Positions 1-8,159 of a DNA stretch of 64,000 nt are shown piece by piece. The DNA is from Oscillospiraceae bacterium (GTDB lineage Bacteria; Bacillota; Clostridia; Oscillospirales; Oscillospiraceae), in the NCBI GenBank assembly GCA_017527825.1, contig JAFXPO010000030.1:61596-125595 (forward strand), written 5' to 3'. Under the pieces are notes generated by a model. That model had not been told where the DNA came from. It saw nothing but the letters and a program-made list of their open reading frames with translations, and ran no database searches. The position numbers were made by a program, and so were the translations under genes. The first letter of the stretch is position 1, and each line of letters starts with the position of its first letter.

Positions 1-13
1 TGGAAGTGTGAAA

Positions 14-50
14 CCGTTTCTTTCCTTTCGAAGGGAAAGGAAAGAAATGG
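14..50. terminator. Hairpin downstream of the PLP-lyase gene
   Basis: A 13-bp perfect stem (positions 17-29 with 35-47) is extended by CC/GG at 14-15 and 49-50, with a 5-nt loop. It lies just beyond the stop codon of the minus-strand lyase gene at 66. There is no strong U-tract on the minus strand, so it could be a weak terminator or a 3'-end stabiliser. Confidence 0.45.
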
Positions 51-65
51 TGTCACATACGCTTT

Positions 66-1553
66 TTACAGCGTTTTGAGGATCCCCACCTCGTCGTTGA
101 ACGCGTCAATGAGCTCGTCCAGCTCCTTCGCCTGCGCGTGGACGGCGTCCCAGGTGTTCTTCGTGTCGTACCACTGGGCGTTGAGGTCCTCGACCGTCAT
201 TCCCTGCTGCTCGACCCAGGTGTAATACTTCAAATTGTGGACGCGCTTGCGCTCGGCGTAGGTCAGCTCGATGAGGCTGTCGGTCTTGAGACCCAGCATG
301 TGCAGGGCGTGATCCTTCTCCGCCTCAAACTCGCTGTAGGCGCCGTGCATCTCGTTGAGTTCCTCCACGCGGGACTTGTACATCACCGCGGAGTCCGTGA
401 GGACGGTCACCAGCACGTCGTTCTCCGTCAGCTCGTAGTACTTCGCCATCTTGATGCAGCACAGCACGTTCGCGATGCCGGAAATGCCCATCCACGTCAG
501 CTTCTCGATCAGCTCGTCGGAGAGGTGCAGCGTGTTCTTGAGGTACTTCTGCCCCTCCGGCGTGTTGAACAGGCGCAGCAGGCGCTGGCTGTCCTCGTCG
601 TCAATGGCGATCGCCATGTCGGTGTTCCTGACGTTGTGCACCCACGGGATATGCTTGTCGCCGATGCCCTCAATGCGGTGGCCGCCGAAGCCGTTGTTCA
701 GAATCGTCGGGCACTGGAGCGCTTCGCCCACGCCCAGCTTGGCGTCGGGATAGCGCTCCTTGAGCAGGTCGCCCGCCGACATCGTACCGGCGGAGCCGGA
801 GGTGAAGCACGCGCCCGCGAAGTGCTGGCCCGGCTTTTTGGTGTTCTCGAACAGCTCCGCCAGCGCGTAGCCCGTGACGTTGTAGTGCCACAGCGGATTG
901 CCCATCTCGGCGAACTGGTTGAAGATCATCATGCTGGGGTCCTGCTTCAGCTCCCACGTCTTGTCGAAAATCTCCTTGACGTTGGACTCGCAGCCCGGCG
1001 TCGCGATGATCTGACCCGCGATGCTCTTGAGCCAGTCGAAGCGCTCCTTGGACATATCCTGCGGGAGAATCGCCACGCTGTCGCAGGCGAGGAGCTTGGA
1101 GTTGAACGCGCCGCCGCGGCAGTAGTTGCCGGTGGACGGCCAAACCGCGTGGTGATAGGTCGCGTCAAACTGACCGGTGACCAGACGCGGGGCAAGGCAG
1201 CCGAAGGACGCGCCGACCTTGTGGCAGCCGGTGGGGAACCACTTGCCGGACATCGCGAGGATGCGGCACGGCACGCCGGAGAGCGCGCTGGGAATCTCGA
1301 CGTAGTTGGGCGTCTTTTGATACAAGCCGCCGCTCTCCTTTGCCTCGTTGTGCCAGTTGATGCGGAAGAGGTTGACCGGATCGACGTCCCAGAGACCGGT
1401 CCTGGACAGCTTGTCCTTGATCTTCTCCGGGATCAGGTCGGGGTTTTGCATCTGCGCGATGGTCGGGATGATGATGTTGTTTTCCTTTGCCTTCTCAATG
1501 TTATGCTTGAGCCCCTCTTTGTTGATGCTCAGATCGATTTTGCCCATGGTCAT
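66..1553 (-). CDS. PLP-dependent fold-type II lyase/deaminase-like enzyme
   Basis: This 495-aa protein has the layout of tryptophan-synthase-beta/cysteine-synthase-type PLP enzymes. The probable Schiff-base lysine is K112 in a HKVGASF context, a substrate-carboxylate loop STGN lies at about 140-143, and a phosphate-binding Ser/Gly loop TSGSAGT at about 251-257. The ATG overlaps the stop of the upstream regulator gene (ATGA), and AGGAGG lies just before it, so the pair is probably translationally coupled; an ATG two codons later is also possible. In E. coli and other anaerobes ygeW and ygeY sit next to ygeX, a PLP diaminopropionate ammonia-lyase. This protein occupies that position, but it is longer and I do not see YgeX-specific motifs. 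I infer an amino-acid ammonia-lyase role in the same pathway; the substrate is unknown. Confidence 0.7.
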   Translation of the reverse strand: MTMGKIDLSINKEGLKHNIEKAKENNIIIPTIAQMQNPDLIPEKIKDKLSRTGLWDVDPVNLFRINWHNEAKESGGLYQKTPNYVEIPSALSGVPCRILAMSGKWFPTGCHKVGASFGCLAPRLVTGQFDATYHHAVWPSTGNYCRGGAFNSKLLACDSVAILPQDMSKERFDWLKSIAGQIIATPGCESNVKEIFDKTWELKQDPSMMIFNQFAEMGNPLWHYNVTGYALAELFENTKKPGQHFAGACFTSGSAGTMSAGDLLKERYPDAKLGVGEALQCPTILNNGFGGHRIEGIGDKHIPWVHNVRNTDMAIAIDDEDSQRLLRLFNTPEGQKYLKNTLHLSDELIEKLTWMGISGIANVLCCIKMAKYYELTENDVLVTVLTDSAVMYKSRVEELNEMHGAYSEFEAEKDHALHMLGLKTDSLIELTYAERKRVHNLKYYTWVEQQGMTVEDLNAQWYDTKNTWDAVHAQAKELDELIDAFNDEVGILKTL

Positions 1554-2179
1554 TTGCCCTCCTGCTTGTCGATATAAGAATAAAGTGTGTATTTTGAGAT
1601 TCCGAAGTATTTCGCGATCTTGTCCCCCGACTTCGTCACGAGGAACGCGCCGCTCTGGCTCAAAAAGCCGATCGCTTTCATCTTGTCCTCTTTGTTCATC
1701 AGCGCCACGGGCTTGCCCACCAGCTGCACCGACTGGGTGATCAGCTCGTCGAGCAGGTCATTGACGTTGACGATCTTCTGCGGCTCGCTGGTGCCGGTGT
1801 CGTTCTTCGCGGCGGTCAGCTCCCGCACCGCGCCCTCCACCATCAAAAGCGTCGAGATGTCGTAGTTGATGCCCATGATGGCGCTCACCTTGCCGTTCTT
1901 GCCGCGGATGTACATGGTGGACGACTTGAGCACCTTGCCGTCCGGCGTCTTGGTGAGGTAGCACAGCCGGTCGACGGGCTGCATGTCCGCGTGGATGCGC
2001 TGCTCCAGCGCGACCTGCGACGCGCCGTCCCCCACCTTGCGTCCCGTGACGTGTCCGTTCTCGATGGCGACGATTGTATTGTCCGAGCCTTTGCCGCTCA
2101 CGTCGTGGATGACGACCTCGCAGTTGCTCCCAAAGGTCGCCGCGATGCCCTTTGCCACCCGCTTGAGTTCGTTCAGCAC
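1550..2179 (-). CDS. YheO/DauR-like PAS-HTH transcriptional regulator
   Basis: This protein of about 209 aa has an N-terminal YheO-like PAS domain (residues about 5-115, with the sequence IHDVSGKGSDNTIVAIENGH near the start and a MYIRGKNGKVSAIMGINYD core). Its C-terminal helix-turn-helix (about 160-205, KIAKYFGISKYTLYSYI) is of the DauR/HTH_22 type. Family members are metabolite-responsive regulators of adjacent catabolic genes. The only good in-frame start is a GTG at 2179, about 20 nt after an AGGAGG, which is an unusually long spacing, so the true start may differ slightly. It is divergent from ygeY and coupled to the PLP-lyase gene, which suggests it controls this purine locus and itself. 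The ligand is unknown. Confidence 0.75.
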   Translation of the reverse strand: MLNELKRVAKGIAATFGSNCEVVIHDVSGKGSDNTIVAIENGHVTGRKVGDGASQVALEQRIHADMQPVDRLCYLTKTPDGKVLKSSTMYIRGKNGKVSAIMGINYDISTLLMVEGAVRELTAAKNDTGTSEPQKIVNVNDLLDELITQSVQLVGKPVALMNKEDKMKAIGFLSQSGAFLVTKSGDKIAKYFGISKYTLYSYIDKQEGK

Positions 2180-2241
2180 TGCCGTTTCGATATGCCTCGC
2201 CTCCTGTCTTCCTATCGCCTTCCTTCTTGTCCTTCCACCTT

Positions 2242-2271
2242 ATTCTAATACAACCCCTTATCAAAATGCAA
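2242..2271 (-). promoter_or_regulatory. Putative promoter of the regulator-lyase operon
   Basis: On the minus strand a -35 TTGCAT (2266-2271) and a -10 TAGAAT (2242-2247) are separated by 18 bp, about 60 nt upstream of the regulator start. Read by eye; no transcription data. Confidence 0.45.
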
Positions 2272-2279
2272 TGCTTTTT

Positions 2280-2294
2280 TCAAAAATTTTTTGA
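2280..2294. promoter_or_regulatory. A/T palindrome between divergent promoters, possible operator
   Basis: TCAAAAA-T-TTTTTGA is a perfect 7-bp inverted repeat with a 1-nt centre. It lies between the regulator promoter and the ygeY promoter, and a related TCAAA...TTTGA motif sits just to its right. The location fits an operator for the neighbouring YheO-like regulator. This is inference only. Confidence 0.35.
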
Positions 2295-2312
2295 GCATTT
2301 CAAATTTTTTGT

Positions 2313-2340
2313 TTGACATTACGGGGACTTATGCTATGAT
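2313..2340 (+). promoter_or_regulatory. Promoter of ygeY-ygeW
   Basis: TTGACA (2313-2318) and TATGAT (2335-2340) are separated by 16 bp, a near-perfect sigma-A promoter. Transcription would start near 2347, followed by an AGGAGG RBS at about 2361 and the ygeY ATG at 2376. Confidence 0.8.
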
Positions 2341-2375
2341 ATAGATAACACATTTGATACAGGAGGTCGATCCAC

Positions 2376-3773
2376 ATGGATTTTGAAGCCATCAAGAACG
2401 CCGCGCAAGCTTACAGCGCCGATATGACCCGCTTCCTGCGCGATATGATTGCCATTCCGTCCGAATCCTGCGAGGAGGAGGGCGTGGTCAAGCGCATCGA
2501 GCAGGAAATGAAAAAGCTCGGCTACGACAAGGTTGAGATCGACGGTCTCGGCAACGTCATCGGCTGGATGGGCGAGGGCGAGAAGATCATCGCCATCGAC
2601 TCCCACATCGACACCGTCGGCATCGGCAACATCAAAAACTGGACGGACGACCCGTACAAGGGTTGGGAGAACGACACCCAGATTTACGGCCGCGGCGGTT
2701 CCGATCAGGAGGGCGGTCTCGCCTCCGCCGTGTACGGCACCAAGATCATGAAGGATTTGGGACTCATCCCCGCGGGGTACCGGATCATGGTCGTCGGCTC
2801 CGTGCAGGAGGAGGACTGCGACGGCATGTGCTGGCAGTACATCGCCAACAAGGATTTCGCCTCCCTCGAAGAGGCGCAGCGCAAGATCGAGTTCGTCATC
2901 TCCACCGAGCCGACGGACGGCGGCATCTACCGCGGGCACCGCGGCAGAATGGAGATCCGCGTGGACGTCAAGGGCGTGAGCTGCCACGGCTCCGCGCCGG
3001 AGCGCGGCGACAACGCGATCTACAAAATGGCGGACATTTTGCAGGACGTGCGCGCGCTGAACGAAAATCCCGCTGACGATTCCGTGGAGATCAAGGGGCT
3101 GGTCAAGATGCTCGACCCCAAGTACAACCCCGACCACTACGAGGACGCGCGGTTCTTAGGACGCGGCACCTGCACCACCTCCCAGATTTTCTACACCTCC
3201 CCCTCCCGCTGCGCCGTGGCGGATTCCTGCGCGATCTCCATCGACCGCCGCATGACCGCGGGCGAAACCTACCAGAGCTGCCTCAAGGAGATCGAGGACC
3301 TCCCGGCGGTGAAGAAGTACGGCGACGACGTGAAGGTCAGCATGTACTGGTACGACCGCCCCGCGTGGACCGGCGAGGTCTACAAAACCGAGGCGTTTTT
3401 CCCCACCTGGATCAACAAGGAGACCGCGCCGCACGTTCAGGCGCTCGTCGACGCCTACCACGCCCTCTTCGGCAAGGAGCGCATTTGGTCGGACGACCTC
3501 GCGAAGAAGACCCGCGAAGGCCGCCCCCTGTGCGACAAGTGGACGTTCTCCACCAACGGCGTGTCCATTCAGGGACGCTACGGCATCCCCTGCGTGGGCT
3601 TCGGTCCCGGCGCGGAGTCGCAGGCGCACGCGCCCAATGAGGTGACGTGGAAGCAGGACCTCGTGACCTGCGCCGCGCTCTACGCCGCCGCGATCCCGCT
3701 CTACAAGCCGGAGAACAAAGACGGCAGCGCGACGAGCTTCCGTCAGGAGTTGACCGGCAACGATATCAAGTAA
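2376..3773 (+). CDS. ygeY: YgeY-type M20 family metallohydrolase
   Basis: This 465-aa M20/ArgE-DapE-like zinc hydrolase has the expected metal-ligand pattern. SHIDTV carries H77 and the associated D79, GGSDQEGG carries D110, VQEEDCDG carries the catalytic/ligand pair E145-E146, STEPTDG carries E178, and a late HAP motif (SQAHAPNE) carries the last histidine. The family is known as the YgeY selenium-metabolism-linked hydrolase and occurs with ygeW, ygeX and purine hydroxylase genes. It has strong RBS and promoter signals, and ygeW starts 35 nt after its stop. The C-terminal tail of about 20 residues is polar and lacks motifs. The exact substrate is not established from sequence; a ureido or acylated amino-acid intermediate of purine breakdown is the usual proposal. 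Confidence 0.85.
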   Translation: MDFEAIKNAAQAYSADMTRFLRDMIAIPSESCEEEGVVKRIEQEMKKLGYDKVEIDGLGNVIGWMGEGEKIIAIDSHIDTVGIGNIKNWTDDPYKGWENDTQIYGRGGSDQEGGLASAVYGTKIMKDLGLIPAGYRIMVVGSVQEEDCDGMCWQYIANKDFASLEEAQRKIEFVISTEPTDGGIYRGHRGRMEIRVDVKGVSCHGSAPERGDNAIYKMADILQDVRALNENPADDSVEIKGLVKMLDPKYNPDHYEDARFLGRGTCTTSQIFYTSPSRCAVADSCAISIDRRMTAGETYQSCLKEIEDLPAVKKYGDDVKVSMYWYDRPAWTGEVYKTEAFFPTWINKETAPHVQALVDAYHALFGKERIWSDDLAKKTREGRPLCDKWTFSTNGVSIQGRYGIPCVGFGPGAESQAHAPNEVTWKQDLVTCAALYAAAIPLYKPENKDGSATSFRQELTGNDIK

Positions 3774-3808
3774 AACTACTTTACAATCATTGAAAGGAGC
3801 TGGTTCCC

Positions 3809-5002
3809 ATGAGCAAGACCATCGAACTCGCCCAGCAGCTTGAGAAGCTGCACATCAACAACATGTACAAGAACGACTTCTACTGGACGTGGGACAAGAC
3901 CGACGAGGAGCTTGCCGCCGTGTTCGCCGTCGCCGACGCGCTGCGCGACCTGCGCGAGCGCAACAAGTCCACCCGCGTGTTCGACTCCGGGCTTGGCATC
4001 TCCATCTTCCGTGACAATTCCACCCGCACGCGCTTTTCCTTCGCCTCCGCCTGCAACCTCCTCGGTCTTGAGGAGCAGGTGCTCGACGAAAAGGTGAGCC
4101 AGATCGCCCACGGCGAGACCGTCCGCGAGACCGCGAACATGGTCTCCTTCATGGCGGACGTCATCGGCATTCGCGACGACATGTTCATCGGCGAGGGTCA
4201 CAAGTACCAGAAGACCTTCATGGACGCGCTGGAGGAGGGCTACCGCGACGGGATTCTGGAACAGCGCCCGACGCTGGTGAACCTCCAGTGCGATGTGGAC
4301 CACCCCACACAGTGCATGGCGGACATGGCGCACATCATCCACCACTTCGGCGGCGTGGAAAATCTCAAGGGCAAGAAGGTCGCGATGACGTGGGCGTATT
4401 CCCCGTCCTACGGCAAGCCGCTGAGCGTCCCGCAGGGCGTGATCGGTCTGTTCACCCGCTTCGGCATGGACGTGACGCTGGCGCACCCCGAAGGCTACGA
4501 GGTCATGCCGGAGATCGAGGAGATTGCCCGCAAGAACGCCGCCGCCACCGGCGGAAGCTATCACAAGTGCAACTCCATGCAGGAGGCGTTCCGCGACGCC
4601 GACATCGTGTATCCGAAGTCCTGGGCGCCCTTCGCGGCGATGGAGGAGCGCACCAGACTCTATCAGGCGGGCGACAAGGCGGGCATCGACGCGCTGGAGA
4701 AAAAGCTCCTCGCCCAGAACGCCGAGCACAAGGACTGGGCATGCACCGAGGACATGATGAAGCTCACGCGCGACGGTAAAGCGCTTTACCTTCACTGCCT
4801 GCCCGCCGACATCACCGGGCTTTCCTGCGAGATGGGCGAGGTGGACAACTCCGTGTTCGACCGCTACCGCGTCCCCCTGTACAAGCAGGCGAGCTACAAG
4901 CCGTACATCATCGCGGCGATGATCTTCCTCGCCAAGGTGAAGGACCCCGTCAACACCCTCATGGCGCTCGACGCGGCGGACAGCCTGCGCAAGCGGTTCT
5001 AA
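3809..5002 (+). CDS. ygeW: Knotted carbamoyltransferase YgeW
   Basis: This 397-aa member of the aspartate/ornithine carbamoyltransferase superfamily matches the length of E. coli YgeW. The carbamoyl-phosphate signature FRDNSTRTRFSF has STRT at 71-74, and the second signature HCLPAD is at about residue 329. The central TWAYSPSYGKPLSVPQG segment resembles the knotted YgeW subgroup. An AAAGGAG RBS precedes the ATG. YgeW-type enzymes are linked by gene neighbourhood to anaerobic purine degradation, where a carbamoyl group could be phosphorolysed to carbamoyl phosphate. Its pairing with ygeY and a PLP lyase here supports that role. The physiological second substrate remains an inference. Confidence 0.88.
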   Translation: MSKTIELAQQLEKLHINNMYKNDFYWTWDKTDEELAAVFAVADALRDLRERNKSTRVFDSGLGISIFRDNSTRTRFSFASACNLLGLEEQVLDEKVSQIAHGETVRETANMVSFMADVIGIRDDMFIGEGHKYQKTFMDALEEGYRDGILEQRPTLVNLQCDVDHPTQCMADMAHIIHHFGGVENLKGKKVAMTWAYSPSYGKPLSVPQGVIGLFTRFGMDVTLAHPEGYEVMPEIEEIARKNAAATGGSYHKCNSMQEAFRDADIVYPKSWAPFAAMEERTRLYQAGDKAGIDALEKKLLAQNAEHKDWACTEDMMKLTRDGKALYLHCLPADITGLSCEMGEVDNSVFDRYRVPLYKQASYKPYIIAAMIFLAKVKDPVNTLMALDAADSLRKRF

Positions 5003-5042
5003 GAAATCTTTTGCAAACCATACAAAAAATCCGTTTTTGCTC

Positions 5043-5071
5043 TTGTGTTTTTCGGCGAAATTCGCTATGAT
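5043..5071 (+). promoter_or_regulatory. Putative promoter of the BMP lipoprotein gene
   Basis: TTGTGT (5043-5048) and TATGAT (5066-5071) with a 17-bp spacer lie about 75 nt upstream of the lipoprotein ATG. The -10 is good and the -35 weak. Confidence 0.5.
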
Positions 5072-5145
5072 GGAGAAAGCAGGGACCGCAGGCTCCCCGC
5101 CGGCGGTCAAACAAGATGGGATCAATATGGAAAGGAGAACAAACT

Positions 5146-6444
5146 ATGAAGAAGTACCTTGCATTGTTCCTCGCGCTTGTCATGACGCTCGCGCTGGTCG
5201 CCTGCGGCGGCGGTAGCTCCACCCCCTCCGGCGGCGGTAGCTCCACCCCCTCCGGCGGCGAAGCGGCCGCGCCCGCGGAAAGTGGCACCGGCGGCGGTGA
5301 AGCGGCGCCCGCCGAGACCTCTGGCGGCAAGCTGAAGGTCGGCGTCGTCCTCGTCGGCGACGAGAACGAGGGCTACACCTTCGCCCATATGGACGGCATC
5401 CGCAAGGCAGCCGCGGCGGTCGGTCTGTCCGACTCCGACATCGTGTGGTTCTACAACATCCCCGAGTCCGAGGAATGCTACGACAAGTGCATCGAGTGCG
5501 TCGAGCAGGGCTGCAACCTCGTCATCACCAACTCCTACGGCCACCAGACCTATTGCCAGCAGGCCGCCGAGGAGACCCCCGACGTGGAGTTCGTCGCCAT
5601 GACCGGCGACACCGCGCTCAAGTCCGGCCTCCCCAACTTCCACAACGCGTTCAACATGACCTTTGAGTCCCGTTACGTCTCCGGTCTCGTTGCCGGTCTC
5701 AAGCTTAAGGAAATGATGGATCAGGGTCTCGTCACCGACCCGTACATCGGCTACGTCGGCGCGTATCCCTACGCGGAAGTGGTCTCCGGCTACACCGGCT
5801 TCTTCCTGGGCATCAAGTCCATCGTTCCCGATGCGCACATGGACGTCCAGTACACCAACTCCTGGTTCGACATCCAGGGCGAGGGCAAGGCTGCCGAGGC
5901 GCTCATGGCGCGCGGCTGCTGCATCATCGGCCAGCACGCTGACTCCACCGGCGCGCCCAAGGCGATCCAGACCGCGAAGGACAACGGCAAGGCCGTCTAC
6001 TCCGTGGGCTACAACATCGACATGCTCGCCGCGGCGCCCACCGCCGCGCTGACCTCCTCCACCAACGACTGGAGCGTGTTCTACACCGAGGCGTTCCAGA
6101 CCATGCTCGACGGCGGCAAGCTGCCCACCGACTGGTCCAAGGGCTATGAGGCCGGCGCTGTCGCCATCACGGCGCTCGGTCCTGAAGTCGCTCCCGGCAC
6201 CAAGGAAGCCGTCGACGCTGCCGAGGCCGCCATCAAGGCCGGTACGCTGCACGTGTTCGACACCAGCACCTTCACCGTCGGCGGCGCACCCGTCACCTCC
6301 GCGTTCACCTTCGACTCCGACGGTGACTGGAACAACGACACCAACGAGGGCATCGTGGACGGTTACTATCACGAGTCCGAGTACATCTCCGCGCCGTCCT
6401 TCTCCCTGCGCATCGACGGCATCACCGAACTCAACAACGGCTGA
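5146..6444 (+). CDS. BMP-family (purine/nucleoside-type) substrate-binding lipoprotein
   Basis: This 432-aa protein starts at the ATG preceded by GGAAAGGAG; an in-frame ATG ten codons upstream has no RBS. The lipoprotein signal peptide ends in LVAC with lipidation Cys20. A Gly/Ser/Pro linker containing a 24-bp tandem duplication follows. The mature part starts with KLKVGVVLVGDENEGYTFAHMDG and has the two-lobed periplasmic-binding-protein layout of BMP/Med proteins, with alternating aromatic residues at lobe edges. The ATPase and two permeases follow after a hairpin. BMP transporters import nucleosides, purines or related compounds, and the location beside ygeW/ygeY and an 8-oxoguanine deaminase supports a purine ligand. 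It has its own promoter and a following terminator, consistent with excess synthesis of the binding protein. Confidence 0.85.
   Translation: MKKYLALFLALVMTLALVACGGGSSTPSGGGSSTPSGGEAAAPAESGTGGGEAAPAETSGGKLKVGVVLVGDENEGYTFAHMDGIRKAAAAVGLSDSDIVWFYNIPESEECYDKCIECVEQGCNLVITNSYGHQTYCQQAAEETPDVEFVAMTGDTALKSGLPNFHNAFNMTFESRYVSGLVAGLKLKEMMDQGLVTDPYIGYVGAYPYAEVVSGYTGFFLGIKSIVPDAHMDVQYTNSWFDIQGEGKAAEALMARGCCIIGQHADSTGAPKAIQTAKDNGKAVYSVGYNIDMLAAAPTAALTSSTNDWSVFYTEAFQTMLDGGKLPTDWSKGYEAGAVAITALGPEVAPGTKEAVDAAEAAIKAGTLHVFDTSTFTVGGAPVTSAFTFDSDGDWNNDTNEGIVDGYYHESEYISAPSFSLRIDGITELNNG
5206..5253 (+). repeat. 24-bp tandem duplication in lipoprotein linker
   Basis: Two identical 24-bp units (5206-5229 and 5230-5253) encode a Gly-Gly-Gly-Ser-Ser-Thr-Pro-Ser linker repeat immediately after the lipid-anchored cysteine. 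Confidence 0.9.
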
Positions 6445-6455
6445 TCCCCTCTTGA

Positions 6456-6485
6456 GAAAAGGCTGCTCCGGCAGCCTTTTCTTTT
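6456..6485 (+). terminator. Rho-independent terminator after BMP lipoprotein gene
   Basis: AAAAGGCTGC (6457-6466) pairs with GCAGCCTTTT (6471-6480) across a TCCG tetraloop and runs into CTTTTT. It would limit read-through from the binding-protein gene into the ATPase gene. Confidence 0.85.
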
Positions 6486-6538
6486 TGTTGGATTCAAACA
6501 AATTTTCAGGCAATATATAAAATAATTTGTGTTTGTTG

Positions 6539-6567
6539 TTTACAAGCTCCGGGTTTTCTGATAAGAT
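6539..6567 (+). promoter_or_regulatory. Promoter of the ABC ATPase-permease operon
   Basis: TTTACA (6539-6544) and TAAGAT (6562-6567) are separated by 17 bp. Transcription would start near 6574, upstream of the ATPase start, which fits the preceding terminator. Confidence 0.6.
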
Positions 6568-6623
6568 AGAGCAATAGAGTGGAGGCACGCCCTACCGGAA
6601 CCCAGAAAGAAAGGATGATTGCT

Positions 6624-8159
6624 TTGGCTGTACCATGCGCCATCAAGATGGAGAACATCACCAAGCGCTTCGGCAAGGTCGTCGCCAACGACCACATCAA
6701 CATGGAGCTGCATAAGGGTGAGATTCTCTCGCTGCTGGGCGAAAACGGCAGCGGAAAAACCACGCTGATGAATCAGCTCTCCGGCATCTACTTCCCCGAC
6801 GAGGGTCAGATCTACGTTCACGGCAAGCCGGTAACCATCGGCTCACCCAAGGACGCGTTTGACTGCGGCATCGGCATGATCCACCAGCACTTCAAGCTCG
6901 TCGACGTGTTCACCGCCACGGAGAACATCGTCCTCGGTCTGGAGGGCGAGGGCAAGTTTGACCTCAAGGCTGCCGGCGCGAAGATCAAGGAGATTTGCGA
7001 CCGCTACGGCTTTGACATCAAGCCCGATCAGAAGATCTACGACATGTCGGTGTCCCAGAAGCAGACGGTGGAGATCGTCAAGGTGCTCTACCGCGGCGCG
7101 GACATCCTCATCCTCGACGAGCCGACCGCCGTGCTGACGCCGCAGGAGACGGACAAGCTCTTCGACATCATGCGCGCCATGAAGAAGGACGGCAAGTCCC
7201 TCATCATCATCACCCATAAGCTCCACGAGGTGCTGGACGTCTCCGACCGCGTGGCGGTGCTGCGCAAGGGCGAGTACATCGGCGACGTGATGACGAAGGA
7301 CGCCAACCAGCAGTCCCTCACCGACATGATGGTCGGTCACAGCGTCACGCTGAACATCGACCGTCCCGAACCCAGGAACCCCACGCCGCGTCTGGAGCTG
7401 CGCAACCTCACGGTTTACGATGAACTCGGCGTCAAGCGTTTGGACAACGTGAGCTTCACCGCCATGGGCGGCGAGATTCTCGGCGTCGCGGGCGTCGCGG
7501 GCAGCGGACAGAAGGAGCTGCTGGAGTCCATCGCGGGGCTGTACCCCGTCCGCTCCGGCGAGATCATCTACCACAACCCCGTCAGCGGCAAGAGCGAGAA
7601 CCTCGTCGGCAAGGACCCGCTGGACATCAAGAAGGCGGGCGTCGGCATGTCCTTCGTGCCGGAGGACCGCCTCGGCATGGGTCTCGTCGGTACCATGGGC
7701 ATGACGGGGAACATGATGCTCCGCTCGTGGCGCAAGGGCAAGGGTCCCTTTGTCGACCGCAAGAACCCGGAGGAGCTGGCGAACCACATCTGGAAGGAAC
7801 TGGAGGTCGTCACGCCCAGCACGTCCTTCCCCGTGCGCCGCATGTCCGGCGGCAACGTGCAGAAGGTGCTCGTCGGGCGTGAGATCGCGCAGGAACCGTC
7901 GGTGCTCATGTCCGCCTACGCCGTGCGCGGACTGGACATCAACACCTCCTACGCCATTTACAACCTGCTCACGGAGCAGAAGATGAAGGGCGTCGCCGTC
8001 ATCTACGTCGGCGAGGATCTGGACGTGCTGCTGGAGCTGTGCGACCGGCTGGTCGTGCTCTGCGGCGGACAGGTCTCCGGCGTGGTGGACGCCCGCAAGA
8101 TCACCAAGGAGGAAGTCGGCCTCCTGATGACACAGCATAGAAAGGAGGAGGCAGTATGA
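6624..8159 (+). CDS. Duplicated ABC ATPase of BMP-type purine/nucleoside importer
   Basis: This protein of about 511 aa has two nucleotide-binding domains in tandem, like RbsA/NupO-type ATPases. Domain 1 has Walker A GENGSGKTT, a Q-loop near MIHQHFKLVD, a signature region SVSQKQ and Walker B ILILDEPTA. Domain 2 has a degenerate Walker A GVAGSGQKE, signature MSGGNVQK and SAYAVRGLD where Walker B would be, without the usual Glu, as is typical of the second domain in this class. The start is ambiguous: a TTG at 6624 lies 8 nt after AAAGGA, while ATG 6615 overlaps that RBS and GTG 6579 has none. The stop overlaps the first permease start (ATGA), so translation is coupled. Confidence 0.85.
   Translation: MAVPCAIKMENITKRFGKVVANDHINMELHKGEILSLLGENGSGKTTLMNQLSGIYFPDEGQIYVHGKPVTIGSPKDAFDCGIGMIHQHFKLVDVFTATENIVLGLEGEGKFDLKAAGAKIKEICDRYGFDIKPDQKIYDMSVSQKQTVEIVKVLYRGADILILDEPTAVLTPQETDKLFDIMRAMKKDGKSLIIITHKLHEVLDVSDRVAVLRKGEYIGDVMTKDANQQSLTDMMVGHSVTLNIDRPEPRNPTPRLELRNLTVYDELGVKRLDNVSFTAMGGEILGVAGVAGSGQKELLESIAGLYPVRSGEIIYHNPVSGKSENLVGKDPLDIKKAGVGMSFVPEDRLGMGLVGTMGMTGNMMLRSWRKGKGPFVDRKNPEELANHIWKELEVVTPSTSFPVRRMSGGNVQKVLVGREIAQEPSVLMSAYAVRGLDINTSYAIYNLLTEQKMKGVAVIYVGEDLDVLLELCDRLVVLCGGQVSGVVDARKITKEEVGLLMTQHRKEEAV

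Noticed and set aside
138..1577. Plus-strand 479-codon frame opposite the PLP lyase
   Set aside because: Antisense shadow; the minus-strand product has clear PLP-enzyme motifs and RBS coupling.
5116..5145. Upstream ATG for the BMP lipoprotein
   Set aside because: It lacks an RBS and would put ten extra residues ahead of a good lipoprotein signal peptide.
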